In this document: positions 1 to 12,175 of the stretch, one piece after another
How the letters are laid out: each line of letters opens with the position of its first letter
Numbering within the stretch: position 1 is the stretch's first letter
Assembly (NCBI RefSeq): GCF_014529535.1
Contig: NC_050737.1
Coordinates: forward strand, 8,410,867-8,474,866
Direction of reading: 5' to 3'
Source of the DNA: Bradysia coprophila
Lineage: Eukaryota; Arthropoda; Insecta; Diptera; Sciaridae
DNA: 64,000 nt
Notes under the pieces: generated by a model
Told to the model about the DNA's origin: nothing
The model's database searches: none
Seen by the model: the letters and a program-made list of their open reading frames with translations, nothing else
Position numbers and translations under genes: made by a program

Positions 1-15
1 CTGACCAGTATCCAA

Positions 16-269
16 CAGGGTGTAGCGTTTTGCAACCTTTTTTTAATTTTTTATGGCCTGCGGGTAGGTTTGATGCAGAATCCGCACAGCCGACAGAACT
101 AATCTCACTATGGCTTTGGGACCAAAAAAGTCGGTTTTCAGAGGTGCGCATGGGAGTTTCGAACTTCAAAATTTTTTTTTTGTATTTTCGTGTTCAGTGG
201 ACCATTCTGCATCGAACCTACCCGCAGGCCTTAAAAAATTAAAAAAAGGTTGCAAAACGCTACACCCTA
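16..269. mobile_element. hAT-type MITE with long terminal inverted repeats
   Basis: The two ends form inverted repeats of about 63 bp with only a couple of mismatches; both carry the motif GGGTGTAGCGTTTTGC, read inward. An identical 8-bp direct repeat, GTATCCAA, flanks the element at 8-15 and 270-277, the target-site duplication length of the hAT superfamily. The outermost base differs between the ends. No coding capacity is visible inside. Confidence 0.75.
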
Positions 270-1640
270 GTATCCAATCAGTGTTTTTTTCACCTTATTT
301 CATGACTATAACGACCCCAACAACAAGCATAAAACTAAATTTTTCAAAGTCGTCGGTACCTTAGTAATCGTCGGTAGATTTCCCAGAAGTAATCTGTTCT
401 TACTATGCTGTTCTCCTATATGAAAAATCAGTACTTATGTAGGTTGGTTGAATTGGGTTTATATAAAATGCATGTAGGAACAAAATAATAACCGCTCAAA
501 ATCAAATTGTACATGGTATAGAGCGTAAATTTAGTGTTAATGCAGAGGTGTATTGGAATATTTAACCATCAATTAATCATTTATCGAAGAAAAATGGAAA
601 TTTTGAAAGGGAGTTTGAAAACTTATAAGTTGCGTACCAATGAAACATCTTTGTACTTTAAAACAATAGTGGAAATGTAAGATTGTGTCTTCTTCATATA
701 TCAGTGAATCCTTTAAAAAACACGGTCTATCGCAGATAAAGCGGAAGATTTAAGCATAATAGGCATCTTCAGGGCCGTAGTACACCCTGCACTAAGCCTT
801 TAAAAATATTAACATTATTTCAGGCAGTTTTAACAGCAGTTGAAAGTGAGTGGCTCATCACTATTTAGTACTAAGTTCACATTCATCTCTACCCAGTGGC
901 GGATTAACCTATGCTCATATCGAGACATTGCCTAGGGCACTTGAGCAGTTAAGGATGCTGACGCATGGGAATTACAACGTTTTGAAAGTAGAAAATGGAA
1001 AAATTTTCTCGCTCTCTTCGCTCGCGATCACTTCACCACAGTAACTATCCCAGGGCGATGGAATTCGCCACCATCTCTACCTTAAGTTGTTGTCATTCTA
1101 TCATGGTCAAAAATCTATTTTTTTTAAATTTTCAAAATATATTTATAACTTGCTACAAATCATGGAAGCTATATTTTCGAGCTTTTGGTCACCCACCAAC
1201 TTCGACTACAACTATAATAAGTTTTTGTTGACCAGTCTCAACTTTTTTCAATGATTTATTCAATACAGTCTCAACCCTTTAAAAGCATACATTCTTGGAA
1301 CATTAGGAATGAATAGAGCAGATTAGTGTTATTTATTGTAAGATTTGTTGATGAAAAGATTTTTGTTAACTGGCTGCGCCATTGTGAGCAGTATTTTTTC
1401 GCTTATAACCAAAAATTTCTTAAAAGAAGATGTAATATAAATTATTGTAAGATATGTAATAGTATGAGTAATAATTATACTGCGTAAAATGTGTTCCATT
1501 GTTAAGTAATGTACTAAAATCTATAATCTAATCAGAAACAGTGATAAACGTCATCAAGAAACCTTGCGACCGTGGTGAATATGGAACAGGTGTTCAGTGA
1601 CAGGTGAAACGTCGAAACGACAACACAAACAAAGCGAACG
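270..1640. other. Intergenic stretch, no gene recognised
   Basis: AT-rich sequence with only short open frames on both strands, none with a recognisable domain, signal peptide or splice context. No RNA gene or clear repeat is seen. Confidence 0.6.
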
Positions 1641-1651
1641 ACATTTGTGTA

Positions 1652-2668
1652 CCTGATTTGTACGATTAATTTTAGGCAATTTCGCGAATTGTAGGCCGAA
1701 CGGAGTAGGCCGAAAGCTCTAGAAAAAAATCAAAAATTGCCCTCATTTTCGGACCCGAAGCATGAAATAGTTATTTGTGTACCTGTTTTGGACGATTGAT
1801 TTTAGGCAATTTCGCGGATTGTAGGCCGAACGAAGTGAGGCTTACAAGCGAAAGTGCCTTAAATCAACCGTCCCAAACAGGTGCACATGTGAGTTTTCAT
1901 GCAGAGGGCCGGAAAACCGAGAAAATTCGAAAAATTGCCCTCATTTTCGGCCCCGAAGCATGAAAATAACTATTACGTATCGATTGAGTAGGCCGAAAGA
2001 GTTACGTATTAAGTTTTTTTTTGATACCAACATCGAAAGTTGATACTTTCGCCCTCGAAATCCGGGGCGAAAGTAAAAAAATGCAAGTTATGTGTTTGAG
2101 CGGGGAGAAAGAAAGAATACATAAAGCGACAGTCAATATACATAATGCGAAAGTCGACTACATAATGTAATAGTCGACTCTTGTCAATAAGTGTACTGCG
2201 ATCAAAATTGAAATAAAGCGTGCGCCAGTGCTGTTATTGAAATTAACATACGAAGTTGATACTTTTTGTTGCTGAATGATTTGTTAGTTATTTGTTAATT
2301 TTTGTGTGTGTTGTTGTTGCCGCCCCCTGGACCCCCGCATTTTCTGGCTTCATATTTCAACATTTTGTTCTGCTGTTTGCGATACGTATCAACTTTCGAT
2401 GTTGGTATCAAAAAAAAATAGTATGAACGACTCGGGGCAAAGTAAAAAAATTCAACCTGTGCGATTGAGGCCTTGCCTTCGGCGCGGGCATCAACTCTCG
2501 CACACGGTTGATTTTTTTTTACTTTCGCCCCTTGTCATTCAATGTACTATTGTATGCTTGCTAAGAGGACCGAAAGTAAAGAAATGTCAATTCAAGGGGC
2601 GAAAGCGAAAGCTTTCGCCCCGCGAATTGACAGCTTTACTTTCGGTCCTCTTAGCAAGCATACAAAAC
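1652..2668. repeat. Composite cluster of palindromic repeat units, left
   Basis: Successive hairpin units: a terminal unit (about 1766-1972) with a truncated extra copy before it; an inverted pair carrying ATACCAACATCGAAAGTTG (2012-2045 against 2384-2418); a hairpin around a CGCGGGC-type loop (2430-2530); and a 115-bp palindrome starting TGTATGCTTGCTAAGAGG (2550-2668). The same units occur in inverted order at 4440-5435, and single units recur at 13651-13805 and 22350-22453. No transposase is encoded. This resembles composite foldback elements. Confidence 0.7.
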
Positions 2669-2669
2669 A

Positions 2670-3894
2670 GTCTTGTTTGTAATTTAGTAGTAAAGTAAGT
2701 TTACGAAACGAATTTTCACAACAGTATCTCTTAGTAAAATTGTCGCATTGTGTGATTTTCAGCCTTGATAATGACTTTCGCACAGTCGAAAGCTTGGTAA
2801 TAAATTACACAGTACCTAGATCAATTTCTGGAGTTTTCATTTATCGATTCCAAGCAAAACAACTTCCAATCAATTAAATAAAATAGAATATCCATAAGTA
2901 CTTCTGTCGATCATTTAATATTAATTACCAACATTATTAAAATGATTTTACCGATATTTCTTGAATTTTGAGTTATATCTAACTAACTTCTCGAAAAACA
3001 GTTGCCGAAGCAAGTTGCTCAAAAACAAACAAGTAAGTTTGCGATGAAAAATAGTCAATACGTAATTTTTACTCAACTTTCACGTGGGGCAGGTAGTGAA
3101 ATATTCGTTACACCGTTCACCAATCACTAATAATTGGACAAAGTTTGGAAATTAAATAACGTGGAAAAAAGAATTCAACCCACATAAATTACGTAATAAA
3201 CATTATGTGGTATAATCCATATTTAAGTCAATTATTATTTCGTTTATTACTGTAAACGATTTACTCGGTTTACTCGCCTTCCGTTAAATCAATTTATTAA
3301 GCATATTTAATTTCACATTATATAAGTAACTGTGAATTGTAAAGTATTTTTACTAAAATACACACATTTTTAACATATCTCAAAAAAAGTAACAGTACTT
3401 TATTTGTGCAACTTGAATAATTATAACAGCAACTAGATAATGTTTTGATTTACCTTTACTCTATGTAAATTAGTATGTGCGGTGTTGACATCTACTTCTG
3501 CAGAAAGATCTGTCAATAACTGATTAAAAACAACTTTGCGTGAAAACCAATTTAAAAAAAAGTAAACAAATCGCTGAAAGAAACACTACGCTAAATAATA
3601 AATAGGAAGACCGCGATTTTCACTTAATTATTAATTAAATTATCATATTTGTTCTACTCGACGTCAAACTTATAATTACTACAATTTTGACGCCACAGCA
3701 GTACAAATTACAAATTATTCGATATTGTATGAGTAGTATAAGATTTTCAGTTATATTTTCAAGTGTCTCATGAATCTTACAGAAAATTTCTTCGATTTTA
3801 GTTCATTTTCAGTTAGTGCATCTAAAAATAGTATACTTTGTGCTAAGTGATAAAAAGCTTCGCCTCAAAGAAATTACACAAACATTATTGCACT

Positions 3895-3941
<47 letters not shown>

Positions 3942-4440
3942 TGCATGTCCACCCCGGAAAATTAACATTACGTGTATGCATGTCCTCTCGGAAATCGTTT
4001 ATTACCTATGGACACATTTTGTGTCCGTTCGGGAAAGTTTATTACCTCACTAGAGAGGTATAGTGGAGTTGATACATTTTGGGTAGAGACGATCTGATGT
4101 CTGGAGGTTGTTATGTATGTGAAATAAAAAATTTCTGGGAAGTGAGCCAAAAAGTTCCACCACTCTTACCCTCCTTTTCACCACTTCAAAGTTAATTTGC
4201 AGAGGTCCTTTCTTTGACCGCTAACCGTGCAATATCGATATGGGGCTCAAATAAAAGGTAAAAGATCCAATTTTTTTTAGTGAGGTGGAGGTGGAGTCAG
4301 GGTCGATTTTCTGACATCACGTCAAGTGGCGATTTTTTTATTCAACCACGACATTGGGTTCAAATTGAAGGTAAACGAGCCAAGTTTATTTTAGTGAAAT
4401 TATTTTTCAGAAATTTAGGTTTTTCAGTAGCTTTTCCGGG
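2670..4440. other. AT-rich core between mirrored repeat clusters, no gene
   Basis: No supported coding region. It contains an AT dinucleotide microsatellite and, just after it, short imperfect direct repeats near ATGCATGTCC. It could be the interior of one large foldback element or host sequence trapped between two insertions. Confidence 0.5.
3897..3939. repeat. (AT)n microsatellite
   Basis: About 43 bp of uninterrupted alternating A and T, visible directly. Confidence 0.95.
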
Positions 4441-5440
4441 TTTTCTGGAATTTTTGTGTGTGTTGTTGTTGTGATGGCTAAATAATTAAATTTTTTATAT
4501 ACAAGGGGGCTGCCGCCCCCTGGACCCCCGCATTTTCTGGCTAAATGCCTTCATATTTCAACATTTTGTTCTGCTGTTTGCAACCTTGTCATTCAATGTA
4601 GTATTGTATGCTTGCTAAGAGGACCAAAAGTAAAGCTGTCAATTCGCGGGGTGAAAGCTTTCGCTTTTGCCCCTTCAATTGACATTTCTTTACTTTCGGT
4701 CCTCTTAGCACGCATACAAAACTTAATACGTAACTCTTTCGGCCTACTCAATCGATACGTAAATAACTATTGGGACGAAAGTAAAAAAATTCAACCATGT
4801 GCGAAGTTTGCAGCCCGTGGCCGAAGGCCAGGGCGGCAATCGCACAGGTTGAATTTTTTTACGTCGTGCCATGTGATCCATACAACTTTTCATTACAATA
4901 ACTACGAAAATTGTAATTTGAGCTTCCTGAACACGTTCCAACTGATGAAATTTACCGAAATATGCTGAAATATGCGGGGGTCCAGGGGGCGGCAGCCCCC
5001 TGTTATAAGAAAAAATAATAAATTATTGGCAACGTTCTTTTCTATCACAACAATCACAGCGATCACAACGACACCAGACTGAACACATGTTGTTGCTGTC
5101 ATTTACTTTCGCATCTTCGTTTCAGAGCCGAAAGTACTTTCGCTCCTCTGTTGTTGCTGTCATTTACTTTCACATCCTCGTTTGGGGGGCGAAAGTACTT
5201 TTTTTCATTCTCATTCGGGAAGCGAAAATTACAATTTTCATGCTTCGGGGCCGAAAATGAGGGCAATTTTTCGAATTTTCTCGGGTTTCCGGCCCTCTGC
5301 ATGAAAACTCACATGTGCACCTGTTTGGGACAGTTGATTTAAGGCACTTTCGCTTGTAAACCTCACTTCGTTCGGCCTACAATCCGCGAAATTGCCTAAA
5401 ATCAATCGTCCAAAATAGGTACACAAATGACTATTTCGTA
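4440..5440. repeat. Composite cluster of palindromic repeat units, right (inverted)
   Basis: The mirror image of the left cluster. It has the 115-bp palindrome (4605-4724), a hairpin with a GTGGCCGAAGGCCAGG loop (4768-4865), an inverted GGGGGCTGCCGCCCCCTGG pair (4505-4523 against 4977-5003), two tandem copies of a unit starting TGTTGTTGCTGTCATTTAC (5089-5215), and the terminal unit in inverted orientation (5236-5435). Confidence 0.7.
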
Positions 5441-5751
5441 GTTAGTGTAATGAAAACAGTATTTATGATCCTAATAAATTTTGCTTCAGTCGTAACTTGA
5501 ATTGAATGCATAATAACGTCAGCAAACGCAGCAAACTTTCAACAAATTGTTTCCAGAAACAATTCAAAATGTCACCAAGACAACAGTGACGTTACAGTAG
5601 AACATACTACTGCTACAGTAGTAACAACTGATGTTTTTGGGATCAATATTTTTAAAGAAGTGTGCGTGGTGTGTGAGCCAATTTCGCCAATCCACGCCAT
5701 TAGTCGTATAAATTTATACGTCAGGGAGAGCTTTTTCCTCCTTTGTTATGA

Positions 5752-6064
5752 TCTGTCAGTTTTTTCATTTTGCGATTTAGTATGGAAATGAAAACTAAAA
5801 TTGAGATATCTTTGCTGTTTTAAGTGGTTTTTCACATTTTTTTGGACCAAAATGTTTTAAATTGTGTTTGGAATCGATTGGCATTAGTAGATTGTGTGAA
5901 AATATTTTTTTCTATTTTATTATTTTATTAATGCCAATCGATTCCAAACACATTTTAAAACATTTTGGTCCAAAAAAATATGAAAAACCACTTAAAACAG
6001 CAAAGATATCTCAATTTCAGTTTTCATTTCATACTAAAATCGCCAAATAGAAACTGCAGATCTC
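5752..6064. repeat. Foldback repeat, two arms of about 120-135 bp
   Basis: Arms at about 5752-5890 and 5930-6064 are inverted copies; both contain GGAATCGATTGGCATTA and TTTGGACCAAAATG in opposite orientation. The spacer is about 40 bp. No flanking target duplication could be assigned and no protein is encoded. Confidence 0.8.
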
Positions 6065-6440
6065 TCTCTTGGGAGAAGTAGAGATCCGTCCAATGCACCG
6101 TCAGCCAAAATCAGATTTTCTAATAAAGAAAAGGTGGAAAAGACAAGGCCGATGGACGGATTCAGAAAAGCGAGCGAAAGGAGACAGATGAACAAAATGG
6201 TTTGTCGCTTTGTCTTAGGCTCTCAGTATTCCCTTCATCTCATGTTGCTGATTCATCTTATATTTTAGCGACAACCGATTTCAAATACAAATATTTGCTT
6301 ATCAAGCGGACATCAGTTTTTTGAAATCAGTTTATAGACATTGGACGGTGATAGTGAATATATTGGGTGAATTCATCAAGTGATGGATGACGGCTCATTG
6401 GAATTAAGGAGTCCTGTACAAGCCGGCTCAAAATAAGACC

Positions 6441-7538
6441 ATGGGTACGGTGTTCGGCGCGAGGGTAATGCGCCACCGTGTGTCTGATGATGCTTCAAAT
6501 CATTGGAAGTACGGTTTTTGGCTGGGAAGGAAATCTGTTAAACTTTCCGGAACGAAAATTTGCGCCAATATGAATTGCCGACGAGCTGCTAATCAAAGTG
6601 AGTCTGAGGGATGCTCTCGATGATGACGCGCTACAAATGATCAACAAATCGACACAAATTGATCACAACAAGCTCGTTGCGTCTCGTCAGGCAGTTGCTG
6701 CAAAGTCGCATCAAAAAGGTGTTGAAGCAAAATTGATTATCTTTCAAAAAAAAGTGGTGCAAGGAAATGAGTGTGTTGCCGCCAGGAAAGCAGTTCGAAC
6801 CGACAACTTTTGTTACAGGTGATAAGCTTACTACGTCCAACTGAAGGACAGACTGACAAAACAGTGAACGGGCAGATTGACGAATCGGGTTGTGCTGTGG
6901 ATGCTGAACCCATACTCGATATGGCTGAATTGTCCGAGTTTAATGCGTTGTACAAAAAGACTTTTCCGATCAAAAGCAGCGAATTCATTGTGGACTTTAA
7001 CGCATCGTTAAAGGACGATAAAAAATTCGCCGAAAACCTGTTCAAAAAACTTCTACAAATCAAAGGAGATGATGAAACCAAAACAGTTCGGAAAATCCTT
7101 AAAGAACTTGTCGACGTTCGCTGTCTGAAGGATTTCACGTGGCTTGGCACAAAAAAAATGAAAAGTTTCCAAGATCTTCATCTCATCATCGCAATGATAT
7201 CGAAGGTGCTGGGCAAAAAGTATCCCAACTGCGTTGCGATTGACGTGATCATGAAAGTAGTGAAGCAGAGAACAAAAAGTGCCAAGGAAGCGTATCTAGG
7301 TCTAGTGGCTGCTGAAGCAGCAACTTCTGCTGAAGCAGTGCCTTCTGTTGATAAGATCAACACGATTGTGTTGTTTCGGAGTGCATCGGTATCGGCAGAG
7401 CCGAACAGTGGCATAAATGCGAGCGGTCCGTCTCACGTGAACGACAGTCTGGTATCGGCAGAACCGAATAGTGGCATTAACGCAAGCGGTCCGTCTCACG
7501 TGAAAGACAGTATGCTTGCTGATAGAACAATAAATTAG
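6441..7538 (+). CDS. DUF4806-type protein of a DNA transposon
   Basis: The clear part is an open frame from 6771 to a TAA at 7536-7538 (255 aa). Its central region, about residues 62-170, has the DUF4806 pattern: FPI near the start, then a helical stretch, then DFTWLGTKKMKSFQDL and a closing run of hydrophobic and basic residues. The C-terminus holds two tandem copies of a 19-residue unit containing AEPNSGINASGPSH, encoded by a 57-bp repeat. Two shorter upstream frames (6441-6623, 6598-6822) overlap and may be earlier exons or decayed coding sequence, so the true start is uncertain. The gene converges on the transposase-like gene at 8096-9766, and both probably belonged to one transposon. DUF4806 has no proven activity. 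The family call rests on pattern recognition. Confidence 0.6.
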
Positions 7539-7539
7539 G

Positions 7540-8090
7540 TTGCTGGTGTAGCCTGAAACTATACGACAGAATGGGACCTTCGTTTTGACGCGCAAAGACA
7601 GACGTAAGGTAAAACCATTTCAATTTATTTTCATTCAAATTACAAACAACTCATGTGTGATAAAAAGATTAATCTAAAAGACTATGAACTAAAGACTAAA
7701 ATTAAAAAAAGGAAAGAAAAAGTACGGTAGAAACGTACAAGTGATTAAATGAATTGTGATATAAAAATGAATAAACGAAAAACTTCAACTATAATTTACA
7801 ATAACGAGATTAAAACGGATGAAATGCTCTCATATTTAATCATAAACATTTTTGCTTCGACGGAATCAGCGTCGATCTCATAATAGTTGGTTGATAGATC
7901 TTTGTCATAACAATGAAATATGTTTACCAATGTAGAGTTTAGTGGGTTTGTGAAAAAATTAAATTTTTGTTTGGTAAACTTGACAGCGGATTTTTATTTT
8001 ATCAGATTTTAGGATAGCTTTATCGTACCGACCAACGTGACCAAAATTTAGTTAAAAACCATCGATTACCATCAGAAGAGTCCAACATAA
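7540..8090. other. Spacer between the two convergent transposon genes
   Basis: AT-rich, with no open frame of note and no terminal repeat recognised. It probably holds the 3' ends of both convergent genes. Confidence 0.45.
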
Positions 8091-8095
8091 ATGTC

Positions 8096-9766
8096 TTATA
8101 TTCTACCCGATAAAAGAAAGTTTCCAGTCACATTGTAGTCTTCATCATATTCCTTGTCTATTTCCATCGACAGACTCGGAAATGTTTTCGTCTGTGTATT
8201 AAAATCAAAGCGTTTGTGGTACTTTTCCATCGTTCGATTGTACGATTGCTCTAAATATGCTCCTTGGCGTTTTGTGAACTCTTTTAGGCCTGAATTGGCA
8301 GTTTCGAATTCCCACATCGAAAATGCGTCTAATGGCGCATTTTGTTTCAAACATTCATTTGCCAAGTGTAATAAGTTATGAGTGCTATAAATTAAACGAA
8401 ATCTTCCAAAAGTATCTCTTAATGTTTTAACATACTCATAAAGCATCTTCTCTGCAATTTCATTTTTGCGTTTGAACTGTTTCTCATCACTCAAAATTCT
8501 AATTCCAATGACGAATAGCAACAAATGTTCGTACTGAAACTTAGGCAGCACCTTTTTCATTGCAACAACACTGAGATACAGCAAAAATTGCCGGTAATTG
8601 TGTGCATTTAAACTTTTTATACTTTTTAATGTCTCTCACCGGTCTTGCAAATTCCCTGGGTTTCGATAACATTGCAGTGTTCAACATATCGTTCACTAAA
8701 TCGATTTGTGTAGCGGACAGTCGAAGTTTATAATTCACTGTGTCAGTGTTGTACCAGAACAAAAGACGTCTTACCGCGCAACCATAGACCAAATGCATTC
8801 CATCGAGAGGCGATTGTGTTATGCAACGCAGCTCTAAGCGTTTCTCAACCAAGGAGCTAATATGATGATGTTCCGGTTGCAATCTCTCTTGAAAGTTTTT
8901 GTCAGTTCTTAGCGGAGCATCCAAATCGGTGAAACATACTCGATTATTAGCGTAAGTCCCTATGACTGTGCACCTCCCACATCCATAATAACCGGTCGGG
9001 TATTTTAGACCTGGCGAAAAGTAAAGGGCTCAGTTTTGTCATAGTTACAACTAACGGAAAACAGCAGACCTAGAACGTCACATCGAGCTGGAGCATCTCC
9101 TAGAAATATTCCCATACGAATTTCCACGACCTTGTTGAATCCAATTTTCAAGCCTTCATCTATCAGTGCCTTAAACTCATTAACGAAATCAAGCATGAAC
9201 GCGTCGAAGCTTTTCGGCTGACCAGTGGAACTGTAGTAATTTCCCGTTAAAAAAGGTTTTCCAATGCGAGGACTTCCTAATCTGCACCAAATAGGCCAAA
9301 ATACATTATCGGTACTGTCGGTCATTTGGACTCCATCCGTGTTATAGTCAATGGCGATGAACTCTACTTTATTTATATCCACCTCATTTTGTCTCAGTGT
9401 GTACTTAATACCTTCTGCAATGCCGATGTGAATATATTCTCCAGGTTCAACATTTCGAATCATTTTACGTGTGTCACGAGGTGTCTTCAGTAACGACCGA
9501 GAATCACTCATTAAGTCGGGAAAGTCATATTGACGCAAAGTTTTCAATAGAGCTGTAACACAATCTGCCTTTACTTTATACGTGCAAGACCATGAAGCCA
9601 GATCACTAGGTAATTGCCATTTTGGTTTCTTCGGATTTTCATGCCTATCCAAGCCAATTTTGGAAGTTTTATAAAAGAAGTCTGCCTTAGTTTTATTTTA
9701 TTACCTTTCGATATCGGTGTCGCCGACACGTTTTCCTCGTCTTTGTGAATCATTATTGGAATCCAT
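8096..9766 (-). pseudogene. Decayed transposase of the GYYGC/RTD-type DNA transposon family
   Basis: Read on minus, fragments fall in the order typical of the arthropod and cnidarian proteins annotated 'transposase domain-containing', related to the CACTA superfamily. An N-terminal block contains SDSRSLLKTPR, then FWPIWCR, then FLGDAPARCDVLG (9652-9005). Next is the metal-binding-like motif TGYYGCGRC with a following APLRTD block (about 8995-8915). Then PLDGMHLVYG and KPREFARPVR (8924-8541), and finally a DUF4218-like tail, HNLLHLANECL followed by FSMWEFETANS (8584-8096). The blocks lie in different frames, with shifts near 9003 and near 8590, so the gene is inactive as it stands. An ATG at 9766 starts a short N-terminal piece in yet another frame. 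It converges with the DUF4806 gene. No terminal repeats or target duplication were found, so the element limits are open. Confidence 0.75.
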
Positions 9767-9769
9767 TAT

Positions 9770-10040
9770 AATCAAATTGTATTTTTAGTTTATCTACAGT
9801 ATTCGTAATCGAAATACAACCTGTGTTACGAAAGAACAATGCGAAATAAAATGACTTTCCTGAAAACCATTTTAGGAAATCCAAGGAAATCCTTTTGAAA
9901 ATCGAAAGCTTTTCCTTTTGGGAACCGATTCATGGCTTTTTACAATTCCGTTTAGGAAAACGATAATCCGAATGAGCAGGGCAGATTATTGAGCTTCAGG
10001 AAATCCGAAATCATACTATGGAGGAATTTGGTTAATTGGG
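9770..10040. other. Non-coding stretch between transposon gene and pseudogene
   Basis: Contains several dispersed GGAAATCC-like repeats. Similarity to the 25.1-kb chymotrypsin locus begins abruptly at about 10040, which may mark the edge of the transposon or of the duplication. Confidence 0.45.
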
Positions 10041-10612
10041 AACGTAAATGAATATTAAAACAGTGCGTTTTCAGTGTTTTCACTGCAGAAACTAGGTGTC
10101 GCTTTAGGAACCCGAATGAAAGACTGGTTCATTACCACTCAGCAATCATCTTAGCTTAGTAGAAACTGTCGACTTACTTCTATATTACCCCATCCAGTAA
10201 GTTGAACTTCAGCACCATCGGGAACTTCTCTATCATCCAGTTCGATTGGGCTCACTTTATCATTGAATTTAATTGGTCCCCTTACTTTCACAAGAGCAAC
10301 GTCATATGCACCTTTAGAACTGTTGTAGTGCTCATGGGATATTAAGCGCTCAGCTTTATAGTATGTTCCACCACTTATTAATTCATTAGACCCAACCATA
10401 ATTTTGACCCAATTTTCAGATTTTCCCACAACACAGTGACTGCCAGTAGGACAAAATTTTCATTGATTACAGCACAGCCGCAGTAATGTTCTTCAAAAAC
10501 TTGGAGTGAACATTGGTATGGAGCTAAACCTTCTGGCACAATTCTCCCATCGGCGATGTAATTTGTTGCCTCACGGTCAATGTCTTGTAATTTGGAGTAC
10601 AAAGCTCATGAC
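10040..10612 (-). pseudogene. Broken chymotrypsin-like exon 2 (partial duplicate)
   Basis: Matches exon 2 of the complete gene at 24156-25847, from the region before the mature N-terminus (about 10612) to a still canonical donor at 10178, and continues about 130 bp into the intron. It retains PEGLAPYQCSLQVFEEHYC and the YDVALVKV aspartate region. A one-base deletion at the position of the catalytic TASHC motif shifts the frame, and about 15 bp are missing from the propeptide. Exons 1 and 3-5 are absent nearby. It is a fragment left by segmental duplication and cannot make a protease. Confidence 0.85.
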
Positions 10613-10755
10613 GATATTAGAATGCAAATAACTATTAGTTAGGAATTTTACCTTCACCATGTCGCCGATATTTCACTTTTACTTCAAAACAAGTCAGTCG
10701 AAAATCATTATTAAAATGTATTCATTTTCAGATAAAATCTGTTTATTAGTATATT

Positions 10756-11260
10756 ACTTCCGAGGTTCCAAGTTGTGTATTTGATAAGTGGGGCGTTCCC
10801 CACTTGTCAAATAACAACTTGGGACCTCGTAAGTACAATGCTTTACGTGATTAGACAATGTAAATGAAAATTAAACATGCCGTAACACGTAATATATATT
10901 ATGTACGATGTACCTGTTGCCAAGAGGACCTGAGGACATTATTGCCAGAGCCGAAGGCGTGGGCAATAATGCCTATACGTCAAAATAAGTCTGGCAATAG
11001 GTGCATACCATATTTTATCTGTCGAGATAAGTAAAAACTTCCTAGAGAGATAAGATCGAGATTATCGTTCTCGACAGATAATATATATTACACACTTGTC
11101 ACGAAGAAGTCGAGGCTTGCCGAGACTGATAGTGACAAGTGTGTACTCTATTTTATCACATAAGCGAAAACGAGACAACAACATAGACCTGAAGTGTAAT
11201 TTTTGAATTGAGTGAAGTAATTTTGACATCCGAACACCGCGCGTATGTGATAAATTATAT
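10756..11260. repeat. Run of unrelated hairpin units
   Basis: Adjacent near-perfect inverted repeats: 10756-10836 (arms with CGAGGTTCCAAGTTG); 10908-11009 (arms around CTGTTGCCAAGA with loop GAGCCGAAGGCGTGGG); 11013-11082 (arms with TATCTGTCGAGATAA); 11092-11143 (arms ACACACTTGTCAC, loop containing GTCGAGGCTTGCCGAG); and 11148-11252, a unit bounded by ATCACATAAGCG and CGCGTATGTGAT. The last unit recurs at 13830-13943. Confidence 0.75.
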
Positions 11261-12170
11261 TACAATCCTTCCAAGAAGTTGGCAGAGCTACTTTATTTAG
11301 AAATAATGTAAAATGCTGTTAAATAAATAAAAAAATTCATATTGAATGTTCATATTATCGAATAAAATTTAACTGTAGAATTCTTAAAACCAAGTATTAA
11401 TAGATTAATATTAATAATTTAGCATATGAATTAATTTCACAAAATTTCAAATCAATATAGACCTATGCACCATATCTACAAGTTGACTTTAATTTTTCTT
11501 AACAAAATCATTTTAGTCGAATACGCTAACTAAATCGCACTTTTAAATTAAATCTTAAAATATCGCGCTACTCGATTGTTTTCTAGTGACAGAAATAATG
11601 AAACGCGCTCACAAATTCCGATGTGATGTTTGTATTGTGAACCATGCGAAAAACAGCGACGTCTTTTTTTTTTTGTTTTGCTTCGTTTGCGTTTATTTTC
11701 ATCAGTCGTCAAATTGAATTTTAAAGTGAATTAAGCAATGTTTTGAGACATGCTGCCGTATATCGATAGAAAGTGAAACGTTTCCCAAGTTTGCCTATAT
11801 AAACTGATAGCATTCTGTTAGAAATAATTAGAAATTATTATTTGAAATATGCCCTTGCCGGGCTTTTGCTTTATTGTGGCAATTACGATAGAATTTTTGC
11901 AGCGTTGAAATTATTTACCAGCATTCATGCTACAATATCCACCCAAAATTGCTACAATATCCGCCCAAAATTGCTCTTTCGTATTTTTTGTGATCCGCCG
12001 AAGATTATCACTACCTTCATTACGTTTGAATGCAGCAAAGAGCATTCAGAAACACATAAATCAACATCCCAGATCTAGTTGCTCTTGTGAATTTAAATCA
12101 ACGAAACATCAATTTTATTAACTTTTTGGACCATTTCTCATTATTGCCCGGAAACGAGATACATTTGTTA
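11260..12170. repeat. Upstream part of segmental copy A
   Basis: From about 11860 it is similar to 31960-32346 (shared GAAATTATTTACCAGCATTC and TTGCTCTTGTGAATTTAAAT). The first 600 bp are plain AT-rich sequence with no gene. The short frames here are not conserved between the copies except for a 15-residue tail (RSSCSCEFKS...), considered too short to call. Confidence 0.6.
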
Positions 12171-12175
12171 CTAAA

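Noticed and set aside
850-1231. Short plus-strand frames near 1 kb
   Set aside because: Overlapping, unrelated to any family, no promoter or splice context.
5238-5426. 62-codon frame repeated at 1.8 and 5.3 kb as a small protein
   Set aside because: Frame is a by-product of the inverted terminal repeat unit; the third copy at 13.65 kb is truncated and no selection is evident.
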